Shown piece after piece: positions 1 through 12,499 of a stretch of DNA of 64,000 nt (positions are counted from its first letter, which is position 1; each line of letters starts with the position of its first letter). A program made the translations under genes and the position numbers. The notes below the pieces were generated by a model that worked only from the letters and a program-made list of their open reading frames with translations, was not told where the DNA came from and did not search any database. The stretch is from contig JADFUC010001733.1 in NCBI GenBank assembly GCA_019722365.1, positions 1 to 64,000 of the forward strand, in the 5' to 3' direction. This stretch comes from Lithospermum erythrorhizon. Its lineage: Eukaryota > Streptophyta > Magnoliopsida > Boraginales > Boraginaceae.

Positions 1-516
1 TCAGTATGCTTCGTTCAGTTACGTATTGCTTGACGTAAGTACTTTTTTTTTTTTGTAAGTGCCGTTTCATCTCACATAATATGGTGATGTACCTTCCTTG
101 TTTTGTAGGCGATACGCCTTGCGCGAGAGCCAGACTTGCTCTCTTTCCTAGTAAAATTAGCTATAAGGCGGTGGTGTCGGGGAGCCTCACCAGCAGCAAT
201 GGCAATCTCTTTGGGGTATGACCTGAACCTCTGCCCAGAGACAACCGGTGGCCTCAACGTCGTATCAGCTTGCAAGAGAGTTGTCCGAGCCCACCGAAGC
301 CCCAAGGCTCGACGGGACTCGTGATGAATCTCCCAGATTCTCGCACAATTCAATGTGTTTTGGTATCCCGGGATGCCTCACCAAAACGAGGCTCTCGACT
401 CTCGACCTGGCCCGATCCTCCTCGAGATCTACGCCCGTCAGTCAGAAGAGGATACAAGAAAATGATAAATCCCTTTTTGTGGAATACCCGTACAAGCTTC
501 CTTAGCGTGGAGGTGA

Positions 517-1351
517 TTGACGACTTCGGTGTCCGATCGACCCGACCACAGCGGCAGACTTGTTCGAAATTGTATAAGTAGGCGGAGGTGCTCGGGAGGC
601 GATGGGGAATGCCGTCCCGCTCAAATGGCCGTCAACAATTTGCCCATTATCACTAAAGGGTATGTCTTCTCTTTTTTACCTTCTTCGTGCCTTTCTTATT
701 TTATTTCAACCCGGCCCGATGGCCCGCTTTTCTTATTTCGAGCGGCGGAGGCGTCATATCTACGTGCAGATGGGATGATGCTTTTCGAGCGGTCGAGAGG
801 TTGGAGAAAGGAGAATCCGAGCCACATAGGAGGTCCGGATTTTCAAGAGAGAAGAAAGAGTTTGAGCAGGCGAAGGCCTTTATCCAGACTTCTATCTGAA
901 TCATCAAAGAAGAAAGGGACTGGGCTCTAGCTGGGAAGAACAGGGCCGAGAAGAAATCCGAAGATCTCCTCAATTATAATTAGAAAATGATCTGTGAACA
1001 CGCCGTCTCTGAGGGGAAGCTCAAGTCCGAAGTGGAGAAGTCAGTGAGCTATCCAGTACGATCTCTACTAAAAGATTGTCTTTAGGCGAAGCACTGTGCC
1101 GTCTTTGTGGTTCTTTGAGAACTTCGGCTACTTCTGTTGTTGAGGATTTCAAAGCGGGTGCCGAGTACACCGAACTACTAAAAGGGGACACCGTTGTTCT
1201 TCTTCGGGACTTCTGTCAGAAGGTTTCTTCGGATCTTCCTAGCATATCCTCCCGGCTTTAAGTCGTCTCTGGATTGGGTGAGGATTATGCTGTAGATTTG
1301 TTGAAGACCTCACGATGGGGAATGACGAGGGACTCGGATTCAGGAAGGTGA
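517..1351 (+). pseudogene. Antisense extra ORF of the gypsy element, left part
   Basis: This plus-strand coding stretch runs against the gypsy gag-pol. Pieces at 687-899 and 1076-1261 read as a charged, probably coiled-coil protein (SREKKEFEQAKAFIQ, then ERDWALAGKNRAEKKSEDLL) and then VVEDFKAGAEYTELLKGDTV and LLRDFCQKVSSDLPSI. The text continues in another frame as SGLGEDYAVDLL up to the GGTGA duplication at 1347-1351. This resembles the plant gag-like or antisense ORF proteins carried by Tat-type gypsy elements. The function of that family is unknown. Several frameshifts are needed to join the pieces. The ORF resumes right of copia-1 at 10111. The start is unresolved, and nothing further left (1-516) is recognisable with confidence. 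Confidence 0.5.
1347..1351. repeat. Target-site duplication GGTGA, left copy
   Basis: The five bases GGTGA directly precede the TGTTAG terminus of the copia-1 left LTR. They recur at 10106-10110 just after the right LTR. A 5-bp duplication is what copia integrases leave, so this marks the exact insertion point inside the gypsy antisense ORF region. Confidence 0.85.
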
Positions 1352-2343
1352 TGTTAGAATCTACTATGTAAATTTAATAGTGATAAACACCGAATTCATA
1401 CATCCGGTTCTCAAAATAATGTAAATTAATCTAAACATAAAATGACAAATGTATGAATCTGAAATTCTTACATTTGTGAGCAGTTGAACCTTTCCCCCGT
1501 AGTGCTACCAGCGTGAAAGCCCCTCAAGATCCTCCAAGCATTACCGCTTCGATTAAAGGATGTCCTCTGGGTGCACACACCAAGGAAAGCGAGCGAGAGC
1601 TTGAACTTGCTAGAGTTTGAGGATGAAATGAGAATTGGAAGAATTCTTCCAATTCTCAAAGAGAAGGAAGAGCTGACTATATTTTGAGGGTGGAGGTTTT
1701 ATGATTCTTATGTCATGAAAGCCTAATCCTCTTTAAACTCTCAAGTCCCAAAATTCCACTCATTAATCTTCGTTAGAAATCGGTTTAACTAGATTGCTTA
1801 ATTGGGCCGTTATGAACTTCTAATTAAATAATGAGTTACTGAGTGAGTTCTATTTTAATTAACTTAACAAGTCAATTAATATACTAACGAGTGACTATCG
1901 AATAGCTTATCAAGTTATTCATCGATCTCAATTGCTTAATTGATTAAACTTGCAAGTTTAACCAATTGATGTTCATCAACATATATATTTGACAAATATA
2001 TAAATATTGAGAAATACATTTCTCCAATACAGAATCGTTATTTCATTCATGAAATATTATTCGAATATCATTGTATGTGTGTCACTTCTAGGCTGAGGAT
2101 ATTATTAAGTTGTACAATAATAATAATTGACCAATTGCACTATTATTATAACGATTAATGAGTAAGATCTAGCAATGGCTCATAACCTTAAATTATCACT
2201 TGAGAACCCGCACTATTATTATATACCGTTACTAAGGTGAACACTAAGTTCAATGTCACATTTAACCAACCCGATAAATGAATTGATACACAATTGTACT
2301 TAGCGGGCACAATAAAGGGAATCAATTCTCATTGATTTCAACA
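1352..2343 (-). repeat. Copia-1 3' LTR (left copy)
   Basis: This 992-bp terminal repeat begins TGTTAGAATC as written and ends GATTTCAACA, so on the element strand it runs TG...CA. It matches 9130-10105 through long identical runs broken by short scrambled patches. Its right half also matches the reverse complement of the copia-2 LTRs. The ORF-like stretches inside it are chance readings. Confidence 0.88.
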
Positions 2344-3140
2344 ACGGCTGCCGCCGGGCGATTCTTTCCGTTCGCTTTATCGCGCGATCTCAGTAAGTAA
2401 ATTTAACACATAAGAAGTGTGTCATGAAACACCCAGCTTTCTTTACTCGAGTATATAGGCTGAATAAGCATTTATGGCGTCCATAAACCAATCAACCACC
2501 AATTGTGTGATATCTTCGCTTGTATCGAGACGGACAAATCCGCTCCCCGATATATCGGCATCTATCATTTACACTTTCATTTGTGACCCAACATATCCCG
2601 TTATAATCCAAGCTTAAAGGCGGACGGATTTAGTATAGTCAAAGTCTGAGCTTGTATAACCACAGAGATAGTTATATCGTAGGTCTAAGAATCGTCGAAC
2701 TTAAAATTCTAAACAAATATCATAGGACACGAAATATACATATCTTACATGAATTCGTTTCGTACCGGCTCCCAGGTCGCCGGACAGCGTACAGTATTGA
2801 TCTAGTCTGCGGGCTAAGCATTGATCAATCTTGATCACTAATCAAAACACCATATTCATATAATGCTTGTCGCCTGACTATAAGCATCGACCCGAGGCAT
2901 TTTAGGCATCCTATGTTTTACAGGCTTGAAGAGGTATAATTAATAATTCATGTTCCTGCAGAAAATATGGGCCTTTAGGGATTTTAACTTTTCACTCATC
3001 GAGGGATACCAATACATGTATATTATGTAAATTTAAACATATAGAGCCTTGAGTAAAACAAATACTTTCGAATATAAGAAACAACGATATTCGAATGTTG
3101 TTCACGTAACTAATAGATACACCGACTCCCACTTAACCTA
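2344..3140 (-). other. Copia-1 non-coding region between pol and 3' LTR
   Basis: About 800 bases separate the LTR from a purine-rich motif (reverse complement of GACTCCCACTTAACCTAAC, about 3123-3142) that closes the pol region. No coding match was found. The equivalent stretch exists in copia-2 at 21496-22298, so it belongs to the element and is not a later insertion. The sequence directly abutting the LTR, where the priming polypurine tract should be, is degenerate here. Confidence 0.6.
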
Positions 3141-4720
3141 ACACCAGCTGAACATGCATCTAAGACTATATATTCATTTGCATCTTTCGTCATGCTTTAC
3201 TGATTTAGTGGTTTGGTAAAGTTCCGACAGAATGGCCTCATTCTGGCACTTTACATGCTTTGATATCACCTCATAAGCATATCTGGTGGTGATACTTTAA
3301 AGATACGTGCTTGGTTGTGATGTGCTGGGGTTCTTTAAGCGAGCTATCACCCCGATATTAATCACAGTAACCAGCCCAGTCCACCAGTTAAATGTACACA
3401 GCTCGATCCACAATTTCTTAATCAACGTGCTTCTTATGACTTCAAGCAGCTGCGATATTTTCAGTCTGTGGTAGAATTGGCAGCATTTTCTGCTTGGAAC
3501 TCCTCAAGAATCTTGCTCCATCGTTGAGAAAAAATACATACCAATTTGATAGTCGTCTCTGTCGATCTGAAAAAGCGCTTTATCGGTGTGCCGGTGACTC
3601 TTAACTCATCATCTCTACCGTATACTGGCATCTTTAGTTCTTCTCGAGATACTTCCAAGATGCGCTTCAACTACTTGTCAAGTGGTTCTCACCTAGATTA
3701 GCTTGGTATCTCTTTGAGTTATACTCGGTGCATAAGACACATCAGTGCAGTGCATAACATAGCATACATGATGAATCCTATAGTAGAAGGCGTAGGTACA
3801 TCCTTCATTTTGTTCATCTCGGTACTAGTAATTGGGACAACATTCTCTGTGAGTTGTTCCAAGTATCTCATGGGGGTACCACTTCTTGGAATTACTCATG
3901 TTGAACGCTGCGGTACCTTATTCACATAAGTATCTTGACAAAGTCAATTAAAGCCTTACAGCGATCTCGATGGATCATTATTCCAAGTATATATTATTAG
4001 CCGCCTAAGTCCTTCATTGAAAACATTTACCTGACCAATCATGGCTGAGTTCGGTAACTCTACGTTGTTTCCAATGATAAGTATCATCGACATACGGACT
4101 ATAAAGATGATGCGGCGTAACTCACTTACCTTAACTTGTATACAAAGACTCTTCTTAGATTCTTGATGAAACCAAAATCTTTAATTGATTCATCAAAAGC
4201 GTAGATTCCAAGCTAGATACGCTTCTTAAGACCATAAATGGACCTTTGCAACTTGCGTACCTTCTTGGGTCGCTTTAGGACAGCATGTAAAGCACAGGTT
4301 GCACCATATACATATCCTCCTCAATTTCCATTCGGCGGGAAGAGACGGGTCTTTACATCCATTGCCATGTTCATAGTCATGAAATCTGCGACAATGGCTA
4401 AGATTATCAGGATCAAAATTTAAGCATAGCCAACTGGCGAGAGGAAGTAGGTTTCGTCATAGTCACGCCCATTGAACTTGTTTGAAACCTTTATCTCTGA
4501 AATCAACTTTAGAAAACATCGACGTTTCCGTCTTTATCATGTTTCTTCTTAAATACCCATTTACATTCAATAGGGCGAACCCCATTTGGTAAATCCAACA
4601 AGGACCAAACCTTGTTCTGGTACATAGAATCCATCTCAGATTGCATGGCTATTTGCCATTTGTCAGCATCCTTGCTATTCATTGCTTCCTTATAAGAAGC
4701 GGGCTCGTCACTTTCAATGG
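3140..4720 (-). pseudogene. Copia-1 reverse transcriptase and RNase H remnant
   Basis: Minus-strand reading around 4560-4640 gives the start of the copia reverse transcriptase (VWSLVDLPNGVRPIECKWVF in one frame). Around 4210-4270 it gives the SIYGLK motif that follows the catalytic region. The remainder to about 3140 fits the RNase H end by position and by correspondence with copia-2, where the same order is clearer. These domains would copy element RNA to DNA in virus-like particles. Frameshifts and stops are frequent and no continuous product is possible. Confidence 0.7.
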
Positions 4721-4999
4721 AAGGCCCCGCGTACCGGCGCTACGGTTCGTGGCCGATCCGCATTGGATCTCCTAAGGGTTGGTTCTTCCATAACTTCTTG
4801 TGGATCAAGGACTGGATCTTCTATGAAAGAAGGTGCCAATTCTTGTGGTGCGTCAGATGCTTCTGCATTAGATGCATCGACATTGACTTAAATGACTTGA
4901 GGCATTCCAGAGATGAACACCGTTACTTAGTCCTTGAGCAGAATATTCCTTTTCAAAGACACTCTGTCTTAGCAATGAGCATTTTATTCTCATGCTTTA

Positions 5000-5700
5000 G
5001 GTAGAAGTAATAACCAAGCTGATTTCCTTTGGATATCACATGAAATAGTATTTGCTCGGATTTGAAGCAAGTTTATCCTTTGTTAATCTCTTAACATAAG
5101 CAGCGACCCCAAATCACGAGAAAACCCAACTTGGGAATCTTCCCCGAACCACAGTTCATAGAGTTTTTCTCGACTTTGTTGGACATTTGTTTAAGGTAAG
5201 TGTAACAGAAGTGCATATCCCGAAATGCTTGGTAGATCGAGATAGGCTCATAATAAAGGCCGTTCCTTCTCGAAAGGGTTCGATTTCTCCTTTCGAGACA
5301 CGCCATTATGTTGTGGCGTTCTGCGGAGTGAGTTGTGAAACAATACCTTTTCTCTAAGATGAGTATTGAACTTCGTGGCTCAAAATATTCTCCACCTCTA
5401 TCGAACCCGGACAATCTTTATTGTCTTGTTCAATTGGTTTGTACTTCATTTGGAACTCATGATTTCTCAAAGGACTCGTGTTTGTGTCATAAATCGGATA
5501 CACAAACCGTATCCTCTTGTAATCATCAGTAAATGTAATGAAGTAGATTTATATAACCCCCTGCTGCGAGATGTGTTCATTGGCCCACATAAATTCGGGT
5601 GTATGATCCCCGATAAATGTTGCCCTTTAGGTGAATCCCGGTGAAGGGTGATTTATTCATTTGCCCAAAGGCAAGATTCACACTTATCGTATGATTCATA
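5000..5700 (-). pseudogene. Copia-1 integrase remnant
   Basis: Minus-strand pieces include NQLNKTIKI near 5430 (core domain entering RSDRGGEY-type text), RRNRTLSRR near 5290 (the conserved ERRNRTL stretch), and GSGKIPKLGFLVIWGR at 5100-5150 (the C-terminal part of the core). Text at 5590-5700 (DTCESCLLGKMNKSPF in one frame) is the GAG-pre-integrase zinc-binding region. The family inserts element cDNA in the genome. At least three frame changes separate the pieces. Confidence 0.72.
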
Positions 5701-6233
5701 ATCGAAACCTTAGTATCCACGGGTGGGTTTCTTGATTCGGTTCGTTAATATGACCAATCTACTGATACCCATGAGTATGTACGGTTTAAGTCATTAGGCT
5801 TATTCCAAGTTTATGTTATATATTTCAATCATCATGTCTAAGCGAATAGACCATTTTGAAGGAAGGCGTGCCATATCTTGCCCGTTCACAGTGATCCTAA
5901 ATTCATCGCGATCTATTGAAAATGAAAACCCATCATTATTCAAAAGCGAGAAGCGGAAATAATATTCACCAAGTGCGGTACATAGTAAGCAGGAGATAAG
6001 TTCAAAACAAGTCCCGTGGAGGCAAATTTAAAGCTGATGGATCCTCTTGCAAGGGCATGACAGCCATTCCCCTTGCAGATCATCTCCCTCTTCGAGTCTT
6101 ACACTTGGCTGGAGTTTGCATATTATGACAAATGAGAACCACAACCGATTGTCTCGCCTGATAGAATTAGAAGTTAAAAACTTCAATAACATACATACCT
6201 GTAGGCTCGATTAATTCGTGAGACCATTCTTCC

Positions 6234-7000
6234 CTATAAATACGTGAGCTTCTGCGGAGTCGACTTCCAGTGACCTAGGTTCCAGCAATAATGACATTTG
6301 TCATCCCTTTTAGTGTTCCCCTGTCCAGCAACTTTGGGATTCCTCGAACCCTTGTCTTTGCTGGTAAACTTCTTCTTCTTCTTGAATTTCTTCTTGTTTT
6401 GGATACTAGCTTGAGAGAATAAATCCCACAGTCTTACCCAAATTCGTCTCGGCATTAAATGACCATCTTATGCAGTTCATTTAGAGAGATAACTTCAGGC
6501 ATTGCATATTGAAGTTCACTGACAAGCGAGAGGAATTTGTTGGAAAAGACTTTAGGATGAGATCATGGCTAGTTCTTGGGAGACACTTTGGTGCCCCAGC
6601 GTTGAGTCGATCGACCAAGCCAATCATTTTAATGATATGAGGGCTTGCGGCTGTCCGTTCCCCACTTGTTGTCCACGAGAGCACAGACCGTGTCATATCT
6701 CTCGCTTAGCTTCCTTCCGAATAATTCCTCGAAGTGCGGTATATGTCATATCTTTGCCCTTTTCATATTAATTTGGGCAGAAGGTTCCATATTATTGCAT
6801 AGGACATTGGACATCCATAGCATTAGCTTGTGCTTTTTGTGGAATCCACTTTTCCCCGATGGGAGGCACTACCATTAGGTTTCGGAGGAACCTTGCATTC
6901 GATGCGTATTCGGTTCTCTTTGCTTGAGAATAATTCTCAAATTTTTGAGACCACTTTCGTCGAAGTTTGAGTTATTAAATTTGCACTTTTCAAGTGCTTA
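6234..7000 (-). pseudogene. Copia-1 gag remnant with zinc knuckle
   Basis: The 73-residue reading at 6234-6455 is lysine-rich (KKKFKKKKKF) and carries DKCHYCWNLGHWK. That is the CX2CX4H part of a retroviral-type knuckle, with the last cysteine position read as serine. Upstream, 6460-6900 matches the gag region of copia-2 (17,820-18,060) in reverse complement. Gag would form the particle shell and bind RNA. The frame is broken between the knuckle and the rest. Confidence 0.72.
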
Positions 7001-9129
7001 GCGAGCCAGTTTTATAGTAGTAGTAAGCGGTAGTCATTAAAATTCTACAAGAATAAGTAAATAAAGACAAACGGACTTCGATGGCTTCTCATGCCTAAAC
7101 ATTTACAAATAAATTGTAAAATACTATCCACTTGAATCTCCACCGAAATATATTAGTATCAAGACCTGTACACTTAGATCAAGCGGCAACAACTGCCAGC
7201 ATTTTTGAATCCGGTTATAATAGTAGGTTATCAACCAATTATGTAAAAACTACATAACTCTTGTGTCGTTAGCATACTATTCAAGATGCTACCCGACTTT
7301 TGTATTTCAGAGCAAACCCGGTTAAGCATACGATTAAACCCAAAAATTGCCCCGGAATGACCATCTGAGAAAGCCACATAGCGTTAGTGCAAATCGCTGA
7401 CATGATCCATTGTCATATCTAAGTTCAAAAGCTGGCAACACACCGCCGTCCACCCGGTGTCGGATAATGCGGCCGATTTCTAACTTTTAAATTGACTTGA
7501 TACGTTCCTTAAATTTTAAATTGGTGAGATTATTGTTACTTTGCTTTTACTTTACCATGCGGTTGTAGCACATAATCAAGCATATGTACAACATGAAAAG
7601 CCAAAACAAATATGCACATTCAAGAGGCGTATGATATACAGCCTTGAAGCTCATTACATTTTAAACTTGAGAAAACTAACATTGACACATTACAATTTAT
7701 GTCTTAGAAGCACGGAATCTCATGCATTTCGTCTTGAATTACAAATCAAAATTCATCCCAGCTTAGGCAGCATGCAAGCTTGTGGAAAAACAAAGAAATT
7801 AAATAAAATAAAATAATATGACTCAGGTCATATCTGGCAATCTGATACCTTGGTCGGAAAAACATGAGTCGTATCAATACAGCCTCCATTCCATTCAGTC
7901 AATATATATGTAGGCAAAAACATTAAATCAAATAGATGCACTTAATGTCACATATATTAAATGAAATGAAAATAATTGTGGTCATAATTGACTAATTAAT
8001 TACCCATTATATCTACCATTAATTATCAATTAATGTAAATTTTAAATTCAAATATATTTCCACATGATTAATGATAATTATTACAATAATTATCAGCCAC
8101 TTAAATCATGGAATAATTACTTACAAGTAATTAACTCCAAAATTCAAAATTTAAAGATTATCTGAAAATATTTTCAAAATTATCAGTTAATGAAAATAAT
8201 AATTTTTTTGAAAAGGGAAATAAATCAAATTTAATGTCATTGAAAGATATATATTCAATCATCTTAATGACAAAATTTACTCAATTTAACATTTAAAACC
8301 CGAAGTAATAATTACCAATAGAATTTCCAACCCAAAAAATAATTACAAACTTACATTTAGAATTATTTAAGCAGACGGCGAACTTCAACGACCAAAACCG
8401 CCGACACTCGGCCACCGCGACACCGACAGCGCGGCGGTGCCATGGCAATGCAGTCGAAGAATTTCGTCCGGTGGCTGGAGCGTCCAACTCCCGGCACGGG
8501 CCGCGCCCGGGAGGCCGTTATGAGATTCGGCATTCGATTTGGCAAATCATTCGATTTTACAGTTTTCGGATTAATTGCAACTTTTGTAAAAATTATTTAA
8601 AAGGCTCTAAAAAATTCAAAACATTCTGGGATTTTTTTAACATCAACAATATCTCATTATTGAACACGTCCAGAGTGGTAGTTTATAAAAAACACTTCTA
8701 GTTTTTCGACTAAACCCAAAACAATCAGAAATTCAACGAATTTGTTGGAGTACCAAAATTCAAATTCTGAAAAAACTTACATGAACCTCAAAGAAGTCAA
8801 AGAACACACAGATTTAATTTCGTAAGTTTCTGAAATTTTTAAACCTCACTTTAAAAATCAAAAATGATTCTATCTCAAATTAAAAATGCAAATTAAACAA
8901 TTTTTAATCCCTTTCAATTCATGAAACAATTAAATAAACTTCAAATCATCCAAAATCAATACATGAAGTGATGATTCAGCCATGTGTAACATATATTAAA
9001 ATGGGTTGATTTTTTCATATTATATATTCTCGATTGAATATATAATGTGAAATAATCAAAATTAACTAACAACTATCGACACACAATCAAACTAGATAAA
9101 ATATATTAAACTTGGTAGGCTCCCCATTT
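7001..9129 (-). other. Copia-1 5' internal region and primer-binding side
   Basis: AT-rich leader and the start of gag lie here. Next to the 5' LTR (which ends at 9130 on the element strand) the minus strand reads TGGGGAGCCTACCAAG at about 9110-9126. This looks like a shortened version of the initiator-methionine tRNA binding site seen at copia-2. A GC-rich island at 8380-8520 gives short overlapping ORFs with no recognisable protein. No other gene is seen. Confidence 0.5.
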
Positions 9130-10105
9130 TGTTAGAATCTAGTATATGATTTAATCGTGATAAACACTAATTCATACACATCCCGGTTCTCAAAATAATG
9201 TAAATTAATCTAAACATAAAATGACAAATGTGAATCACGAGAATTCTTACATTTCAAGCGAGCGGATTGAACCCGATTCTCACGTAGTGCCTCGCGTGAA
9301 AGGTCTCAAGATCCTCAGCATTTCAACACCGATGGGGTGTCCTTTAGATTGCACACACCAAGGGAAGCAGACGAGAGCTTGAACTTGCTAGAGTTTGAGG
9401 ATGAAATGAGAATTGGAAGAAAATTCTTAGAATTCTCAAGAGAGGAGGCTATATTTTGAGGGTGGAGGTTTTTATGATTCTTATGTCATGAATACCCAAT
9501 CCCTCTTTAACTCTCAAGTCCCAAAATTCCACTGAATTAAGAAATCGGTTAACTCGTTAAACTTAATTGGGCAGTTATGAACTTCTAATTAAATAGCCAG
9601 GTTACTAGTGAGTTATTCTATTTTAATTAACTTAACAAGTCAATTAAAATACTAACGAGTCACTTCGAATAACTTATCAAGTTATTCATCGATTTCAATT
9701 TCTTAATTGATTAAACTTACAAGTTTAACCAATTGATGTTCATCAACATATATATTTTACAAATATATATAAATATTGAAATACATTTCTCAATATACGA
9801 TCTCGTTTAATTTCATTTCATGAAATATTAGAATATCATTGTATGTGTGTGACCTTACAGGCTCTAGGATATTAGTAAAGTTGTATAATAATAATTGACC
9901 AATTACTATTATTATAGCGATTAATAGTAAGACCTAGCAATCGCTCGCTAACCGCCAAATTATCGAGAACCCGCTTTAGTAATATACCGTTACTAAGGTG
10001 AACACTAAGTTCAGTAATCACATTTAACCAACCCGGTAAATGAATTGATACACAATTATGACGAGGGCACAATAAAAAGGGAATCAATTCTCATTGATTT
10101 CAACG
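9130..10105 (-). repeat. Copia-1 5' LTR (right copy)
   Basis: This repeat is partner of 1352-2343 and starts TGTTAGAATC as written. The final base of the expected terminal CA (as TTTCAACA) reads G at 10105. Length is 976 bp against 992. Long stretches are identical to the partner, with short disturbed clusters and indels. Confidence 0.88.
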
Positions 10106-10110
10106 GGTGA
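10106..10110. repeat. Target-site duplication GGTGA, right copy
   Basis: Second copy of the GGTGA that precedes the left LTR at 1347. It closes copia-1 and is followed by the resumed gypsy sequence. Confidence 0.85.
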
Positions 10111-11075
10111 TGCGGACCTAGGATAGAAACTTTTTTCCCTCTCTTTTTGTAGGACTGACTTCTTTGTATAATATTTAGAAATTTGATCGAGAGATGTCGC
10201 CTAGATCTGAGGAACCACCATGACTTTGTATCTTTTGTATAGTAATGGAGATGCACTTATTTTTTGATTTTATCGTCATCGATTTTTATTATACCATCGT
10301 CGTGTCACCATATAATACTATATCATACCATGCCCCCTACGTTACGAGGTTTGATCGACTTTTTAGAAAAAATCCTCGTAATGGTAGCATAATTAGTTTT
10401 ACTCATTTATTCGGATAATCGGCTGTCGAATGTATGATCTTTGAACTACTTCTTCGATTTTCCCGGAAAACCCCATTTAAGGGGCCTCCTCGGTTAATTG
10501 AAGGGATACGATTTGAATGTCAGCTCTATTCACCGGCGTCGAGTTTAGTTGAAAATGACTTGGTCACTTATAAGCACTTCTACCGGTTTTGGCGAGGGGG
10601 AATGGATTAAGACCACTGGGTGTCTTTGTGACAAGGTCATTTTGTGAGATCTTCCTCGCACAGGCGAGGGGGAAATGGTTAAAGACTATTTGACTGCAAT
10701 AAAATACAGTGTTTGTGAGATCTTCCTCTTTGATCGCTGAGCGAGGGAAATAGTTGAAAGCTTATTCGATTTAAATTGTTGATAAATGCAGGCGAGAAAC
10801 AATTTTCATTTAAAACTTATCCTACAAGCTTACCGAAAGAGATTTAAATGATATACTTCTTGAGGTGAATGCGTGCCGGTGTAATTGATAGATTTTCTGA
10901 TAGTTCTCGAGTTTATAAGTGCAGTCCTCGACTTCAGTTGATTCGGTAAGGACGCTTCCCAATATTGATTTTTAAAATATAATAAATCTCCTTCTGAATT
11001 GCATTTCTTTACCCTTCGTTCTCAAAAACATTGTTTATGTTCTTGCATTGAATAAATGCATGATCACAACACCAT
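10111..11075 (+). other. Tail of gypsy antisense ORF and repetitive spacer before pol
   Basis: The sequence after the duplication continues the interrupted plus-strand ORF for about 100 bases (GPRIETFFPSLFVGLTSLYN) and then stops. From 10,540 to 10,790 three imperfect units of roughly 75-90 bases share GTGAGATCTTCCTC and GCGAGGGGGAA. Tandem repeats between pol and the 3' LTR are known for Tat/Ogre-type gypsy elements. Nothing else coding is seen before the end of integrase near 11,080. Confidence 0.45.
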
Positions 11076-11079
11076 CGTC

Positions 11080-11780
11080 AGATCGAGATTTTCCCGGAGG
11101 CGATCACCATTCTCGTGATCATCATAACCCACACGCGTGTCGGTAAACATACCTCGACAGGTAACACGACCTCGGAAGTATACCGGGCTAAAGGGAGTCT
11201 CACTTGTAGCACAGAGGCGTGGATTCGATAACACCATAGTACCCCGTCAGTTAACATGCCATTGGCATCTGATTTGGAGATTTTTCGCATAAGCAGGGTT
11301 GGGTTCATTACCTCTACCTGTCCATTGTATTGAGGATAACATGCGAGGCAGGTACTGGTTTATTCGGGTGCACATTTCTTTGATGACCTTTGAATCAAAC
11401 TGTGGACCATTGTCGAGCTTGAGCAGAGGGACCCCGTAGCAGTGTTGTGTATGCTTCATATAAACTCTTCGATAGCCTCGGATGTAGTAGTTCTAAAGTA
11501 TAGGCGCCGCTTGACATTTGCTGAAATAGTCCACGGCTACCACGACATCTTTATATTTAATGGAGGCTTGAGGAATTGTCCCGCCCCGGATCAATTCCCA
11601 GCATTTACAGGGTATCGAATAACGGGAGACATCTCGGTGACGGAGTCTTGGGAATAGGTTGCATTCTCGGCATACATCACATTTTTACATACTCCATCGC
11701 ATCTTCGAGGGTTGGCCAAAAGTACCTTGCTGTTAAATTTTTCCAAAGATAAGGAATTCCCCCAATATGGTGCTTGTGGC
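11080..11780 (-). pseudogene. Gypsy integrase remnant
   Basis: Minus-strand reading at 11330-11450 gives LDNGPQFDSKVIKEMCTRI, which matches the integrase core around the second catalytic aspartate (usually DNG.QF). SSIQWTGRGNEPNP nearby corresponds to the YPQTNGQVE.N stretch. The zinc-binding N-terminus should lie near 11,650-11,780, where CRRCDGVCKNVMYAENA is compatible but weak. Integrase inserts the cDNA. Frames are broken. Confidence 0.75.
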
Positions 11781-11974
11781 ATCCCTGCGTGTAGTTAAAT
11801 ACAGAACTTGACCAATGTTAGCCTCGGAGACACAAAAAAGGAGTGGACCCAAGTGAGATTGCTTATACAATTCATCCCGTATCATTCGGAACTTATAGCT
11901 TATTTGGTTGCCCCTACGGGCCTCATTTATCTTACAGTAATTCCCATTGATCGGTACCGAGACTATCGGACTTC

Positions 11975-12454
11975 TCAATCGAGGACCTCTTTCGATATAG
12001 GATGCGCAAGGCATTCCGCATGGATGGGATGCTCTCGAACCTCGATATGGGCACCCGGCGGCAAATCCTCAAAATAGGTTGTTGCCAATCGAGAGAGATG
12101 ATCCGCATGCTCATTTTGTGACCTGGGTATATGCTCGAACAAGATGTATTCGAATTCCTTAGTTAATTCCCTTTGCATGATATTTAGTGAGCCTCCACTT
12201 TTTAACCCCTGATCTCCTTTGTTTTCGATTACCAATTTTTGAATCGGCCGGACCAACGACCTCAGAATATTGAGGGCTTGCGCTACTTGAGTCCACATTG
12301 ACCATAGCCACATATTACGCCTGCGTTGATGGTGGCTTTGAAGGGATGTGAAAGAGCATATTCGAGCGTTGTGAGGCCCCTCAGTGTAATATTCTATGCC
12401 ACTGATCCCTTGTGTGCTCATACAACTTCCAACCGGGGACTTAACCGTGGCCAT
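11975..12454 (-). pseudogene. Gypsy RNase H remnant
   Basis: A 159-residue open stretch. Its C-terminal half (LTKEFEYILFEHIPRSQNEH then ADHLSRLATTYFEDLPPGAH) is the typical end of the plant gypsy RNase H domain, where the ..IPRSQN..ADALS.LA motif carries the last catalytic aspartate. Upstream text around QALNILRSLVRP is compatible with the preceding helices. The domain would degrade the RNA strand during reverse transcription. It sits between reverse transcriptase and integrase as expected for gypsy. Confidence 0.78.
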
Positions 12455-12499
12455 CCTCTCGTAAGCAGGGACTTCTTTGGGATCCGAGACTTACACTCT

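Larger units (their letters stand above)
1352..10105 (-). mobile_element. Nested copia-1 LTR retrotransposon, minus strand
   Basis: It is bounded by two related LTRs (1352-2343 and 9130-10105) and the duplication GGTGA. The internal part reads on the minus strand in copia order: gag with a CCHC knuckle (about 7000-6234), GAG-pre-integrase and integrase (about 5700-5090), then reverse transcriptase and RNase H (about 4720-3140). Integrase before reverse transcriptase is the copia hallmark. The same family gave copia-2 at 15288-23291 in the opposite orientation. Every long frame is interrupted, so it is a defective copy. A lineage related to SIRE or Ale is possible but not established. Confidence 0.88.

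Noticed and set aside
8293..8701. GC-rich island with overlapping ORFs on both strands
   Set aside because: It lies within the copia-1 leader, gives no recognisable protein, and is better explained as part of the element.
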